A DNA stretch of 64,000 nt, taken from NCBI GenBank assembly GCA_018268895.1, contig JAFDVP010000014.1:124001-188000 (forward strand), read 5' to 3'. Origin of the DNA: Acidobacteriota bacterium. GTDB lineage: Bacteria > Acidobacteriota > Terriglobia > Terriglobales > Acidobacteriaceae. A program made the translations under genes and the position numbers. The notes under the pieces are model-generated. The model searched no databases. It was not told where the DNA came from and saw nothing but the letters and a program-made list of their open reading frames with translations. Positions 35,614-43,867 of this stretch are shown here, one piece after another; the stretch's first letter is position 1, and each line of letters opens with the position of its first letter.

Positions 35614-36516
35614 ATGAAAATTAGACCGCAGGGAGCGTATGCCGTGATTGCCGTCGATTGGGGTACAAGTAATTTCCGGGCATTCCGGCTTGGTGAAGAT
35701 GGGAGGATATTGGACCGGCGTTCCTTGCCGCTCGGAATCCTTCGCATGGGCAGCGCAGGGTTTACCGAGACACTGCGTTCTCAGGTGGCACCCTGGCTTC
35801 AGGCGGGCGAAAAACGAATCCTGTTGTGCGGCATGGTGGGCAGCAGACAGGGGTGGGTGGAGGCTCCGTATCTTCCGTGCCCGGTCGGGCTCGCGGACCT
35901 GGCGGCTGCGGTGGTCAAGGTTCCCTTCGATGGCGCTGAGGTTCTGCTGGTTCCCGGAGTTGCTGGGGCAAACTCTGACGGCGTGCCTGAGGTGATGCGC
36001 GGAGAAGAGACGGAGGCCATGGGAATTATGGATAGGTGCGACGGCGAAGGGATGGTGTGCTTTCCCGGCACGCACACAAAGTGGATTCAACTGCACGATC
36101 GTAAGCTTGTCGGTTTTATCACCTGCATGACGGGCGAGCTTTATGAGGCATTGAGGATGAGTACGATCCTGAAGCGTACGATGTCGGCGAACGCTCCGTT
36201 CGATGAAGCGGCATTCTTGCGTGGAATCGAGCGGTCGGCAAGCTCCGGCGGCCTGCTGCATCATCTCTTCGGAGTCAGAACGCTCACGCTGATGAACCAG
36301 CTGGATGAGGAGGCATCGCCATCGTATCTCTCCGGCTTATTGATCGGCCATGAAGTGCGCTCTGCCCTGTCACAGCCCTCGTTGGTTCATCTGGTTGGAG
36401 CTGCCGGGCTTTGCTCGTACTATGAACTGGCCATCAAAGCCTGCGGAGGATCGGCGACGGTAGAGGATGAAGATGCCGCTGCACGCGGCCTTGCGGCAAT
36501 TGGCAGGAGTCTGTGA
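35614..36516 (+). CDS. dgoK: 2-dehydro-3-deoxygalactonokinase
   Basis: 300 residues. The family marks are all present: IAVDWGTSNFRAFRL, LLCGMVGSRQGWVEAPYLPCP, VPEVMRGEETEAMG, VCFPGTHTKWIQL and a C-terminal Gly-rich ATP site (VHLVGAAGLCSYY). It phosphorylates 2-keto-3-deoxygalactonate to the 6-phosphate with ATP in the cytoplasm. Its stop overlaps the dgoA start by one base, so the two are translationally coupled. This is the firmest anchor for a galactonate pathway in the locus. Confidence 0.95.
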   Translation: MKIRPQGAYAVIAVDWGTSNFRAFRLGEDGRILDRRSLPLGILRMGSAGFTETLRSQVAPWLQAGEKRILLCGMVGSRQGWVEAPYLPCPVGLADLAAAVVKVPFDGAEVLLVPGVAGANSDGVPEVMRGEETEAMGIMDRCDGEGMVCFPGTHTKWIQLHDRKLVGFITCMTGELYEALRMSTILKRTMSANAPFDEAAFLRGIERSASSGGLLHHLFGVRTLTLMNQLDEEASPSYLSGLLIGHEVRSALSQPSLVHLVGAAGLCSYYELAIKACGGSATVEDEDAAARGLAAIGRSL

Positions 36517-37136
36517 TGAACTTGCGGCAGTGGCTTGAGCGGTCCCCTCTAATTGCAATTCTCCGTGGCGTGAAGCCTTCGGAGGCCGAGGCAATCTGTG
36601 TTGCGCTGGAAGAATCCGGAATCAGGATCGTTGAAGTTCCTCTGAACTCTCCCGAGCCACTGAAGAGCATCGAAATACTCGCACGCAGCTTCGGCGATCG
36701 CATGCTTATCGGCGCCGGAACTTTGACCAGTGTCTCTGAAGTTGAAAGCGTGGCATCGGCCGGCGGCGAACTGATCGTAACCCCACATGCCGACGTCTCG
36801 ATCGTTCGTGCAGCGAAGGTTGCGGAACTGATCGCAGTCCCCGGATTTTTCAATCCGACGGAGGCGTTCGCTCTGCTTCAGGCGGGAGCGGATGCCATCA
36901 AGCTCTTTCCTGCCGATGTGCTTGGGCCAAACATGCTCAAGGCAATGCGCGCGGTTCTGCCGAAGGGTGCCATTGTTATCCCAGTCGGTGGAGTGGGAGT
37001 GGCGCAGATTCCGCCCTGGCTTAATGCAGGAGCGCGGGGCTTCGGTCTGGGCTCGTCGCTGTACAAGCCAGGCGACAGCCCCGCAGCGGTAAAGACAAAG
37101 GCGCAGGCGCTGATCGCGGCACTCCATCAGAACTAA
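36516..37136 (+). CDS. dgoA: 2-dehydro-3-deoxy-6-phosphogalactonate aldolase
   Basis: 206 residues, class I KDPG/KDPGal aldolase. LIAILRGVKPSEAEAICVAL, the Glu in IVEVPLNSPEP, GAGTLTSVSEVE, VTPHADVSIV and the Schiff-base Lys in ADAIKLFPADVLGPNML. It cleaves KDPGal to pyruvate and glyceraldehyde-3-phosphate. AGGAG lies six bases before the ATG at 36516; a GTG one codon earlier is the alternative. The T-G-A-T-G arrangement with dgoK ensures coupling. KDPG aldolase (eda) cannot be fully excluded, but the dgoK neighbour favours DgoA. Confidence 0.93.
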   Translation: MNLRQWLERSPLIAILRGVKPSEAEAICVALEESGIRIVEVPLNSPEPLKSIEILARSFGDRMLIGAGTLTSVSEVESVASAGGELIVTPHADVSIVRAAKVAELIAVPGFFNPTEAFALLQAGADAIKLFPADVLGPNMLKAMRAVLPKGAIVIPVGGVGVAQIPPWLNAGARGFGLGSSLYKPGDSPAAVKTKAQALIAALHQN

Positions 37137-37193
37137 CCGGCGTTCCTATCTCATGGCTTTTATCCAACTCGATCTACAAGGAGCATCTCCTCG

Positions 37194-38432
37194 ATGAAAA
37201 GAAGAACCTTCCTCCGCAGCATGGCGGCCACAGCAGCTCTCGGATCGACGAATGTCATGCGCGCCTTCGCTCCGTTGCCGAAGATGAAGATTACCCGCGT
37301 CCGCGCGTATGCTCCTCCCAATCCCAACCCGCTCTTCAATCAGAGCGACACGGTCGTCACGATTGAGACGGATGCTGGGATCACAGGTATCGGCGAGGGC
37401 GGCTTTAAAGATACGCTTGCGCAATCTGCAGGAAGGTTGATCGGCCGCGATCCGCAGCACATCGAAGCGCTGTGGCAGGACATGAACCGGGCGTTTTTCT
37501 ATCCAGCAGGACGCGAGAAGACAGACGCAATTGGCGCGCTCGATCTAGCGTTGTGGGACATCAAGGGCAAGGTGCTCGGCATGCCAGTCCACCAGATTCT
37601 CGGTGGAGCGGTGCGCAACTTCTGCGAGTGCTACAACACGGCGGGAATCATCCCAGGCATCACTCCAGGTATGAGCATCAAGGACCGTGCAAGGATAACA
37701 ATCGAAGCCGGCTATCGCGCATTTCGTTTCGGAGCGGTGGATAAGCCCGCGAACACGACCTTCAATACTCGCGAGCGGATCACGCATCTCCGTGAAGAGT
37801 GCGAACAGGTACGCGAGGGCGTCGGAAAGGACGGAGACTGGTGTATCGACTTCCATCAGCGATTCGACCTATCGGAAGCTATTCGCGGATGCAATGAGAT
37901 TGAGAGCCTCGCTCCGTTCTTTGTCGAAGATCCGGTTCGCACAGAGGCGTTCCTGCAGGACATCCCCATCCTGCGCAACAAGGTAAACGTTCCTCTCGCG
38001 GCGGGCGAGGAGTGGGGCAATCGATGGGACTTCAACAAACTTGTAGAGGATCACTCGATCGATTACGTACGCGCTACGCTTCCGAATGTTGGCGGCATCA
38101 CCGAGATGATGAAGATCGCCGCAATCTGCGAGACGCACTTTGTGGGCATCGTTCCGCACTTTACAGGGCCGATTGCGACCGCGGCGCTGGTGAACTGCCT
38201 CAGCACGTTCCCGGGACAGGTCCTGATGGAGTACAACTACCAGGGCCGCACACTGGAACATCTTCCCGTATGTCTCGACTTCAAGAATGGAAAGCTGTAT
38301 CCGAACGAGCGCCCGGGGCTCGGTGTCGAGCTCGACTACAAGAAGCTTACGAAGTTTGCCGAGATTACTGAGCCGGTCACGGCACGCGCGCAGACGTACT
38401 TCCGGCCCGACGGCTCGATCACTAACTGGTAA
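37194..38432 (+). CDS. Enolase-superfamily sugar-acid dehydratase, DgoD-like, with Tat signal
   Basis: 412 residues. The N-terminus MKRRTFLRSMAATAALGS is a twin-arginine signal (RRxFL), with a likely cut after MRAFA. The catalytic part is of the mandelate-racemase/galactonate-dehydratase type: CIDFHQRFD (metal Asp plus Asp-x-His as in DgoD), FFVEDPV (Glu), LAAGEEWGN (Glu), and the base His in IVPHFTGPIA. The expected reaction is D-galactonate to 2-keto-3-deoxygalactonate. E. coli DgoD is cytoplasmic, so a Tat leader is odd and would place this step in the periplasm. Related gluconate or fuconate dehydratase activity is possible. Confidence 0.88.
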   Translation: MKRRTFLRSMAATAALGSTNVMRAFAPLPKMKITRVRAYAPPNPNPLFNQSDTVVTIETDAGITGIGEGGFKDTLAQSAGRLIGRDPQHIEALWQDMNRAFFYPAGREKTDAIGALDLALWDIKGKVLGMPVHQILGGAVRNFCECYNTAGIIPGITPGMSIKDRARITIEAGYRAFRFGAVDKPANTTFNTRERITHLREECEQVREGVGKDGDWCIDFHQRFDLSEAIRGCNEIESLAPFFVEDPVRTEAFLQDIPILRNKVNVPLAAGEEWGNRWDFNKLVEDHSIDYVRATLPNVGGITEMMKIAAICETHFVGIVPHFTGPIATAALVNCLSTFPGQVLMEYNYQGRTLEHLPVCLDFKNGKLYPNERPGLGVELDYKKLTKFAEITEPVTARAQTYFRPDGSITNW

Positions 38433-38462
38433 ATACAATCGTTCGTCTGAACTGGTATAAAA

Positions 38463-38497
38463 ATGGCGCGCAGAGCATAAACATCTCTGCGCGCTAT
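38463..38497 (+). terminator. Intercistronic hairpin between dgoD-like and MFS genes
   Basis: Arms GCGCGCAGAG (38466-38475) and CTCTGCGCGC (38485-38494), perfect 10 bp, extendable to 13 with one G-U pair, around a 9-base loop. Only a short T-run (CTATTTG) follows, so termination would be partial. It may reduce expression of the permease relative to the enzymes or protect the upstream mRNA. Confidence 0.55.
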
Positions 38498-38525
38498 TTG
38501 TAACAGAAGGGAATACGAGTTCTTG

Positions 38526-39830
38526 ATGCTATCTTCATTCAGGTTGCCCATCCGCGCGGTACTGATCTTCTGGATGTTTCTTCTCAGCGCGCTGGCCTAT
38601 CTGGACAGAACGAACATCTCAATCGCTGGACCCCAGATCAGCCGCGAATTCGGGCTTGGTAATGTCAAGCTCGGCTGGGTCTTCAGCGCTTTTCTCATTG
38701 GCTATGCGCTCGCGCAGGTCCCCGCGGGATGGCTGGCGGTGCGGTACGGGCCGCGCTGGAGCCTGACCTTCGGTGTGGCTTGGTGGGGAGTGTTCACAGC
38801 CCTCACCGCAGTAGTGCCTCCAAAGATGCGCGGTGCGATGCTTGTCCTGATCGCCGTCCGTTTCTGTCTCGGAGCCGGTGAGGCGACGGTGTATCCGGCA
38901 TCCAACCAGCTTGTCGCTCGATGGATTCCTCTCGAAGAACGCGGCAAGGCCAACGGTTCGATCTTCGCCGGTGTTGGCGCCGGCGCGGGGCTTACGCCTC
39001 CTTTGCTTGCATGGATTATTGCGCACTATGGCTGGCGCATGTCGTTCTGGTTTAGCGCAGTGGTTGGCACGCTGGCAGGGGTTGTCTGGTTCTTTATTGC
39101 ACGCGATCATCCAGCGGAGCACCCGCTGATCTCCCAGGCGGAGTTGCGTCATATCGAAGAGGGCATCGCCGAGCCGCAAGCGGTGAGCGTCACCTCGGAA
39201 GAAAAAGCTGTGGTGCCATGGACGGCGATGTTCAGGAGCAGGACCCTGTTTGCGCTGACGCTAAGCTACTTCAGCTTCGGCTATGTTGCCTGGGTGTTCT
39301 TCGCGTGGTTCTACATCTATCTTGCCGAAGCGAGGGGGCTCGATCTCAAGGCGAGCGCGATTTATTCCATGTTTCCTTTTCTTGCGATGACAATTTGTTC
39401 GCCGCTTGGCGGTATCGCCAACGACTGGATCTCGCGGCGGTTTGGCCTGCGCTGGGGCAGATGCGGCGTTGGAGTTGCCGCGCTGGCGACAGCGGCAGTT
39501 TTGCTATGGTTCGGTCCAGCCGTGTCGAGTACGCAACTGGCAAGCCTGATTCTCGCAGGTGGAGCAGGGACGCTTTACTTCGCGCAGAGCTCCTATTGGT
39601 CGGTGACAGTCGACATTGCGGACAGCGGATCGGGTATTGTCTCGGGGGTGATGAATATGGGGGCGCAGGTTGGAGGAGCCGTGACGGCATCGCTCACACC
39701 TGTCATTGCAGCGCGCTATGGCTGGAACGCGTCGTTCCGTCTGTCGGCGATGCTCGCGCTTGCCGGTGCTGTCGCGTGGGTGATCGTCGATCCGGCCAAA
39801 AAACTGGGCCGGGAGAGAGCGGTTTCGTAA
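38526..39830 (+). CDS. MFS transporter of the anion:cation symporter family (DgoT-like)
   Basis: 434 residues with 12 membrane helices. The start LIFWMFLLSALAYLDRTNISIAGPQI and the GYALAQVPAGWLAVRYGPR loop carry the ACS-family signature (hexuronate/galactonate permeases such as DgoT and GudP), with the MFS motif repeated at GGIANDWISRRFGLRWGR. It should import galactonate or its dehydrated product with protons across the inner membrane. If the DgoD-like enzyme is exported, the cargo would be 2-keto-3-deoxygalactonate. The ATG at 38526 has AAGGGA about 12 bases upstream. It is the last gene of the locus, convergent with the cyclase gene. Confidence 0.88.
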   Translation: MLSSFRLPIRAVLIFWMFLLSALAYLDRTNISIAGPQISREFGLGNVKLGWVFSAFLIGYALAQVPAGWLAVRYGPRWSLTFGVAWWGVFTALTAVVPPKMRGAMLVLIAVRFCLGAGEATVYPASNQLVARWIPLEERGKANGSIFAGVGAGAGLTPPLLAWIIAHYGWRMSFWFSAVVGTLAGVVWFFIARDHPAEHPLISQAELRHIEEGIAEPQAVSVTSEEKAVVPWTAMFRSRTLFALTLSYFSFGYVAWVFFAWFYIYLAEARGLDLKASAIYSMFPFLAMTICSPLGGIANDWISRRFGLRWGRCGVGVAALATAAVLLWFGPAVSSTQLASLILAGGAGTLYFAQSSYWSVTVDIADSGSGIVSGVMNMGAQVGGAVTASLTPVIAARYGWNASFRLSAMLALAGAVAWVIVDPAKKLGRERAVS

Positions 39831-39846
39831 GGATTGCGCGAGGTAG

Positions 39847-41295
39847 CTATCCGCTGTGCACCATCACGCGGTTCTTGCCTGCGCGCTTGGCTGCGTACAG
39901 AGCTTCGTCGGCCAGCTCTACCAGTTGATAGCCGTTGACGAGGGACTCATTCATCGCGGCCATTCCCATGCTGATGGTGACCGGCTCATTCTCCCACTCC
40001 TCGGCTGCGACGCGCTGCATCACGCGGCGGGCAAGACCCATCGCGCTCTCTTCGCCGCTCTCAGGAAGAAGGACGACGAACTCCTCGCCGCCGTAACGAG
40101 CAGGAAGGTCAGGCAGACGAACGGTCGTTCGCAGGATCATTCCCAGGCGGCGCAGCACCTCGTCGCCCGCAGCGTGACCATATTTGTCATTGGTCATCTT
40201 GAAGTTGTCGACATCGATCAGCAGTACAGCCAACTCGCGCTTGCGCCTGCGTGCCATCGAGAACTCCATCACCAGCCGCTCTTCAAAGGCCCTGCGATTG
40301 CGCAGGCCCGTCAATTCGTCGGTGACGGCGAGGCGGCGAAGCTGGTCGTTCGCCTCCTCCAGTTCGCGATGATAGCGCTCCAGCTCGGCCTTGTGCGCGA
40401 CCTCTTCAGAGATATCGACAGCTACGCCTGCGAGAAGGACATTTCCAGCCGAATCGTTGCAAGGAAACTTGAATGAGCGGAGTGAACTCAAAGTGCCGTC
40501 CGTTCCGCGAATGTGTTCTTCGGTCTCCACCATGCGGCCGCCAGCCATCACCTCAAGGTCGTGGGTGCGGACGGACTTCGACAGCTTGCGGGACCAGAGC
40601 TGTTCGTCGGTGCGCCCCAGCCAGGCGTACTCGCTCACGCCGAATCTCTGTGCAAAGGCGCGGTTGTAGAAGAGCAGCCGTCCTGCCGCGTCTTTGATAT
40701 AGCTGAGGAACGGGCTGGCGTTCATAAAGGCGCGGAAGAGCTCCTCACTTGCGCGAAGCGCGCCTGTTGTTCTTTCCTTGTCGGTCAGCGCCTGTTCCAG
40801 CGCGACACGCTGCATACGCAGCTCAAGTCTTGCGCTTACCTGGCGGGAGAGTACCTCCAGAGCATTTGCCTGTTCTGCGCTCAGGATCCGGGGCGTCGTA
40901 TCCACCACGCACAGCGTCCCCAGAACGTGGCCGTCGGGAGTTGCCAGCGCAACTCCGGCGAAGAAGCGGAGCGGAGGATCGGCGGCGACAAGCGGGTTGT
41001 TAACAAACCTGCTGTCCAGCAGAGAGTCTTTGACGACGAACAGTCCCTGCTGACGCACTGCATGCGCGCAGAAGGCAATCTCGCGCGGAGTATCGCCCAG
41101 CTTCAGCACTTCGGAAGCACGGAACCACTGCTGGCGCTCGTCCAGCAGCGTCACCAGGCCCAGCGAGGTTCCGCACAGCGAGGCTGCAAGCCGTGTCAGC
41201 TCTTCACAGTCCTGTTCCGGTTGGGAGTCCAGAAGGTCCCTCACCCACGACGCCCACAGCCGGGCGTTATCGCTCTCAGCTCTTCTCAAGTTCAT
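39847..41295 (-). CDS. Diguanylate cyclase with GAF and PAS sensor domains
   Basis: 482 residues. A GAF domain at about 25-170 (LVTLLDERQQWFRASEVL, ATPDGHVLGTLCVVD), a PAS domain at about 190-310 (FRAFMNASPFLSYIKDAAGRLLFYNRAF, with a PAC-like tail), a short coiled linker (ELERYHRELEEANDQLRRLAV) and a GGDEF domain (DELTGLRNRRAFEERL, then RYGGEEFVVLLPES). The active site reads GGEEF, catalytically competent, and the RxxD inhibitory I-site (RLPD) precedes it by five residues. It should make c-di-GMP in response to a small ligand or redox signal. Start ATG at 41295; a TTG one codon upstream is open. Confidence 0.93.
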   Translation of the reverse strand: MNLRRAESDNARLWASWVRDLLDSQPEQDCEELTRLAASLCGTSLGLVTLLDERQQWFRASEVLKLGDTPREIAFCAHAVRQQGLFVVKDSLLDSRFVNNPLVAADPPLRFFAGVALATPDGHVLGTLCVVDTTPRILSAEQANALEVLSRQVSARLELRMQRVALEQALTDKERTTGALRASEELFRAFMNASPFLSYIKDAAGRLLFYNRAFAQRFGVSEYAWLGRTDEQLWSRKLSKSVRTHDLEVMAGGRMVETEEHIRGTDGTLSSLRSFKFPCNDSAGNVLLAGVAVDISEEVAHKAELERYHRELEEANDQLRRLAVTDELTGLRNRRAFEERLVMEFSMARRRKRELAVLLIDVDNFKMTNDKYGHAAGDEVLRRLGMILRTTVRLPDLPARYGGEEFVVLLPESGEESAMGLARRVMQRVAAEEWENEPVTISMGMAAMNESLVNGYQLVELADEALYAAKRAGKNRVMVHSG

Positions 41296-41365
41296 CAATC
41301 ACCGTGGGGAGGTATTACGTAGAATACCCGCACGAAAGGCACTAGACCATTGGTTTTTGCAGTTT

Positions 41366-41383
41366 CTACAACTCTAGTTGTAG
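41366..41383. promoter_or_regulatory. BlaI/CopY-type palindrome with downstream AGGAGG but no intact gene
   Basis: CTACAACT-CT-AGTTGTAG is a perfect 8-bp inverted repeat of the kind bound by BlaI/MecI/CopY repressors. Immediately after it comes GAAAGGAGGATT, a consensus Shine-Dalgarno, then an open frame from TTG at 41394 to 41577 (LAPALHRPIPQE...) with no recognisable domain. It lies 71 bases upstream of the diguanylate cyclase start, so it could also regulate that gene. Confidence 0.5.
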
Positions 41384-41566
41384 GAAAGGAGGATTTGGCC
41401 CCTGCCTTGCACCGCCCAATCCCCCAGGAAAGCTCTTCTGTCACCTATCAGGCACCGGGAAGGTGGTATCGGTCAATCACACAAAACTGCCATCGGGAGA
41501 CAGTAGGAAACTCAAGCTGCCTCAGCAACATGGCGCATATCATGCGTTGTTCTTTGCGCAGGTCTT

Positions 41567-41743
41567 TTAGTGCTTGATGAGCCACATCAACCAGCTCGCG
41601 GCGACGGTCCCACCGACGAAGATGGCAAAGCAGAAGGCCCCGAACCGGACCATCATGCGGGGCTCCGACCGCTGGGTGATACCGAAGACAATCGACGTAA
41701 ACAGCGAAAACAGAAGAACAGCGCCAAAGTGCGAGATGGTCAC
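41567..41743 (-). CDS. Small membrane protein
   Basis: 58 residues starting at the GTG at 41743, which overlaps the stop of the DUF6677-like gene as GTGA; GGGAGGAAAG lies eight bases upstream. Two hydrophobic helices (FGAVLLFSLFTSIVFGI and FGAFCFAIFVGGTVAASWLMWLI) flank a basic loop. It has no family I can name. The tight overlap says it works with, or is co-expressed with, the upstream membrane protein. The frame is open much further upstream but that part is a shadow of the neighbour. Confidence 0.65.
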   Translation of the reverse strand: MTISHFGAVLLFSLFTSIVFGITQRSEPRMMVRFGAFCFAIFVGGTVAASWLMWLIKH

Positions 41744-42156
41744 GAGGCTTTCCTCCCGGTGGCGAGAGAGTGCGCATCGACGGCCGCGATGATATTCAGC
41801 AGGCCGGCCACAACGATGAACTTCGTCCCGTAGTCCGCGATGGCGACCTGCACGGCAGACTGTCCGAGATCGAAAGCACGCGCAGCTATATATAGAAGGC
41901 CTGCGCCAATGTCGCCTGCAAAGTTCAGCATATCGAGCAATTCGGCCGTATTTGGGGCGTAGATTTTGCCCTTCAGTGCCAGGCCGATGCCAAACATGGC
42001 CACGATGGAGACAAAGAGCAGAAGCCCGCGAGTCCACTTCTTGAGCAGAAGGTGTCCCGCGCCAGGAATGAGCCAGCCCGCAATGAGAATCAGCGCCGGT
42101 GGCAGAGAGGTCGCCTTCTGCACGTTTGTTTCCTGCGCCTGAACGTTCGTCGTCAT
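41740..42156 (-). CDS. Small integral membrane protein (DUF6677-like)
   Basis: 138 residues. After a polar N-terminus come a Gly/Pro-rich hairpin (LILIAGWLIPGAGHLLLKKWTRGLLLFVSIVAMFGIG), a loop with a mid-length helix and a last segment (KFIVVAGLLNIIAAVDAHSLATGRK). This resembles the acidobacterial family DUF6677; the WLIPGAGHLxLKKWxRGL motif is similar to TM2-domain-type proteins. Function unknown. It is translated just before the 58-residue membrane protein with a 4-bp overlap. Confidence 0.75.
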   Translation of the reverse strand: MTTNVQAQETNVQKATSLPPALILIAGWLIPGAGHLLLKKWTRGLLLFVSIVAMFGIGLALKGKIYAPNTAELLDMLNFAGDIGAGLLYIAARAFDLGQSAVQVAIADYGTKFIVVAGLLNIIAAVDAHSLATGRKAS

Positions 42157-42204
42157 CAACCCCGATGATACCAGTTGCTTAGCAGGCCGTCAGCTTTCGC
42201 TCAG

Positions 42205-43383
42205 TCAGATTCTCACCAGCTCGGTCTGAATGCGGCCGGTGACTTCGGCCTTGCCTGGGAGGGCGATCATGTCGATCTCGCTGCGAACCCCGAACTCGCC
42301 CGGGAAGTAGAGGCCCGGCTCGACGGAGAAGCAGGTCTTTGGCAGAATCAGGCGCTCGTCGTGGGTCTCCAGATTGTCGAGGTTGGCGCCGTTGCCGTGC
42401 AGCTCGGCGCCGATGTTGTGCCCGGTGCGGTGGGTGAACCAGTCGTTGAATCCTGCGGCTGCGATGACGTTGCGCGAGGCGTCGTCGGCTTGCCAGCCTG
42501 CGATTGGAGTGTTGGAGGCGAAGGCCTCTTTGACGGTGTCGATAGCGGCGTCGCGGGCGTTGCGGACGGTCTCGAAGATGAGCTGCTCTTTGGCGGTGGG
42601 TTCGCGGCCAACGACGCCCGTCCAGGTGATGTCGTAGAAGCAGGCGTCGGGGTGGTCGACCTTGCCCCAGATGTCGATGAGGACGAAGTCGCCTTTGCGG
42701 ATGCGTTTTGAGCTTGCTGCTGTCGGCTCGTAGTGCGAGTCGGCGGAGTTGGCGCCGGAGCTTACGTTGGGCCCGTGCTCCCAGACGAGGTTTTCGCGGG
42801 CCATCGCTTCAGAGAGCCACTCGACCATGGCGAACTCGTGGGTTCCTCCGGAAGCGACGCGGCGGCTGATCTCCTGCCAGGCGGCGGCGAGGATGGTGTC
42901 GATCTTTTCCTGAGCGACGTAGTGCGTGGCGATCTGATCGCCGGTGAGGACGGCCTCGAACTGGCTGACGAGGTTGGCGGAGGTGACGACCTCTTTGCCG
43001 AGCGAGCGGATAAGCTCGACGGTTCCTGCGTCGACGAGCGAGACGTACATGATCGCGTTGTTGGGCGAGTACTGCATGGCGATCTTCGTCGCGCCATCGG
43101 TCATAGCGGCGATCTGCGCGGCCAGTTCCTGCCAGGAGGAGTAGACGGCTTTTGTGCCGGGCAGCGTGTCGAGGCGTCCTGACTCGATGCGGTGGACAAG
43201 TTTTCTCGGTTCGCCGTTAGCCGGGATGAAGTAGAACCAGCGGCGGGTGACGTGAAGCCCTTCGCCCAGACCGAGGATGCGGTAGGCGAGCGGGTCTCGG
43301 TAGTGGTGGTCGTAGAAGAGCCAGCCGTCTAAATGCTGGTCGCGGAGTGCGCTCTGAATTGCTGCCAGATCCATGATCGCCAT
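42205..43383 (-). CDS. M24 family metallopeptidase (Xaa-Pro aminopeptidase-like)
   Basis: 392 residues. The N-terminal creatinase-like domain (1-150) includes DGWLFYDHHYRDPLAYRILGL. The C-terminal pita-bread domain carries all five metal ligands: Asp in VLIDIWGK, Asp in CFYDITWTG, His in HRTGHNIG, Glu in FSVEPGLYFPG and Glu in GVRSEIDM. It probably removes residues before proline from peptides, in the cytoplasm. The ATG at 43383 (MAIMDLAAIQ) is preferred to the open frame from 43437, which adds a low-complexity leader; no strong Shine-Dalgarno helps the choice. Other M24 activities such as prolidase are possible. Confidence 0.9.
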   Translation of the reverse strand: MAIMDLAAIQSALRDQHLDGWLFYDHHYRDPLAYRILGLGEGLHVTRRWFYFIPANGEPRKLVHRIESGRLDTLPGTKAVYSSWQELAAQIAAMTDGATKIAMQYSPNNAIMYVSLVDAGTVELIRSLGKEVVTSANLVSQFEAVLTGDQIATHYVAQEKIDTILAAAWQEISRRVASGGTHEFAMVEWLSEAMARENLVWEHGPNVSSGANSADSHYEPTAASSKRIRKGDFVLIDIWGKVDHPDACFYDITWTGVVGREPTAKEQLIFETVRNARDAAIDTVKEAFASNTPIAGWQADDASRNVIAAAGFNDWFTHRTGHNIGAELHGNGANLDNLETHDERLILPKTCFSVEPGLYFPGEFGVRSEIDMIALPGKAEVTGRIQTELVRI

Positions 43384-43809
43384 GTTAACGCCGGGCTGAG
43401 GCAGGTCAGATACCCCCCCCATACCTTTTTTGCGCAAATTCTTGATTTATCGATGGTTAGCGGTGGACTATTCCCGCAAAATCCTCAAAATAAATAAATT
43501 GCGGTTAAAGTCTTGATTCCTGGATGCTTAGGTGATGAAACGGGGCCATTTTGCAATGGCACATCTTGTATTCACTATTTTAATTCTACCGTGCGGAACA
43601 TGAGAATCGGCACTTTTGGTGTTCGTTCTATCTCTTTTGTTTTGTGATGCTTGCTGCTCGTTGTCGCATAGAGGGGGCTTGACATGATTTGTTCAGCGTA
43701 TTTCGGGGTCGCGGGGTCAGTTCAATTACCGGCCTGGGGCATCATTTCTGATGTCTTGCCGCGCCGAGAGAGGAAAACTACAGGGATTCTTCGCCTGCGG
43801 CTTAGGATG
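43384..43809. other. Intergenic region, no gene seen
   Basis: 426 bases with several AT-rich stretches near 43430-43650. No open frame with family features, no tRNA and no convincing promoter pair. The right end runs into the tandem repeat at 43810. Confidence 0.5.
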
Positions 43810-43862
43810 ACGGCCCTACTACGAAACTGACGGCCCTACTACGAAACTGACGGCTCTACTAC
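43810..43862. repeat. 20-bp tandem repeat, 2.6 copies
   Basis: Unit acggccctactacgaaactg at 43810-43829 and 43830-43849 (identical), then a partial copy with one change to 43862. It runs up to the stop codon of the cupin gene. The preceding text (ttcttcgcctgcggcttagg) looks like an interspersed intergenic repeat. Confidence 0.8.
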
Positions 43863-43867
43863 CAACG

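Noticed and set aside
42175..42711. 178-codon plus-strand frame rich in Gly, Val, Asp
   Set aside because: Shadow of the M24 peptidase gene, which has all its metal ligands in the other strand.
43679..43707. TTGACA box as a promoter
   Set aside because: No -10 hexamer at acceptable spacing and no gene follows on that strand.
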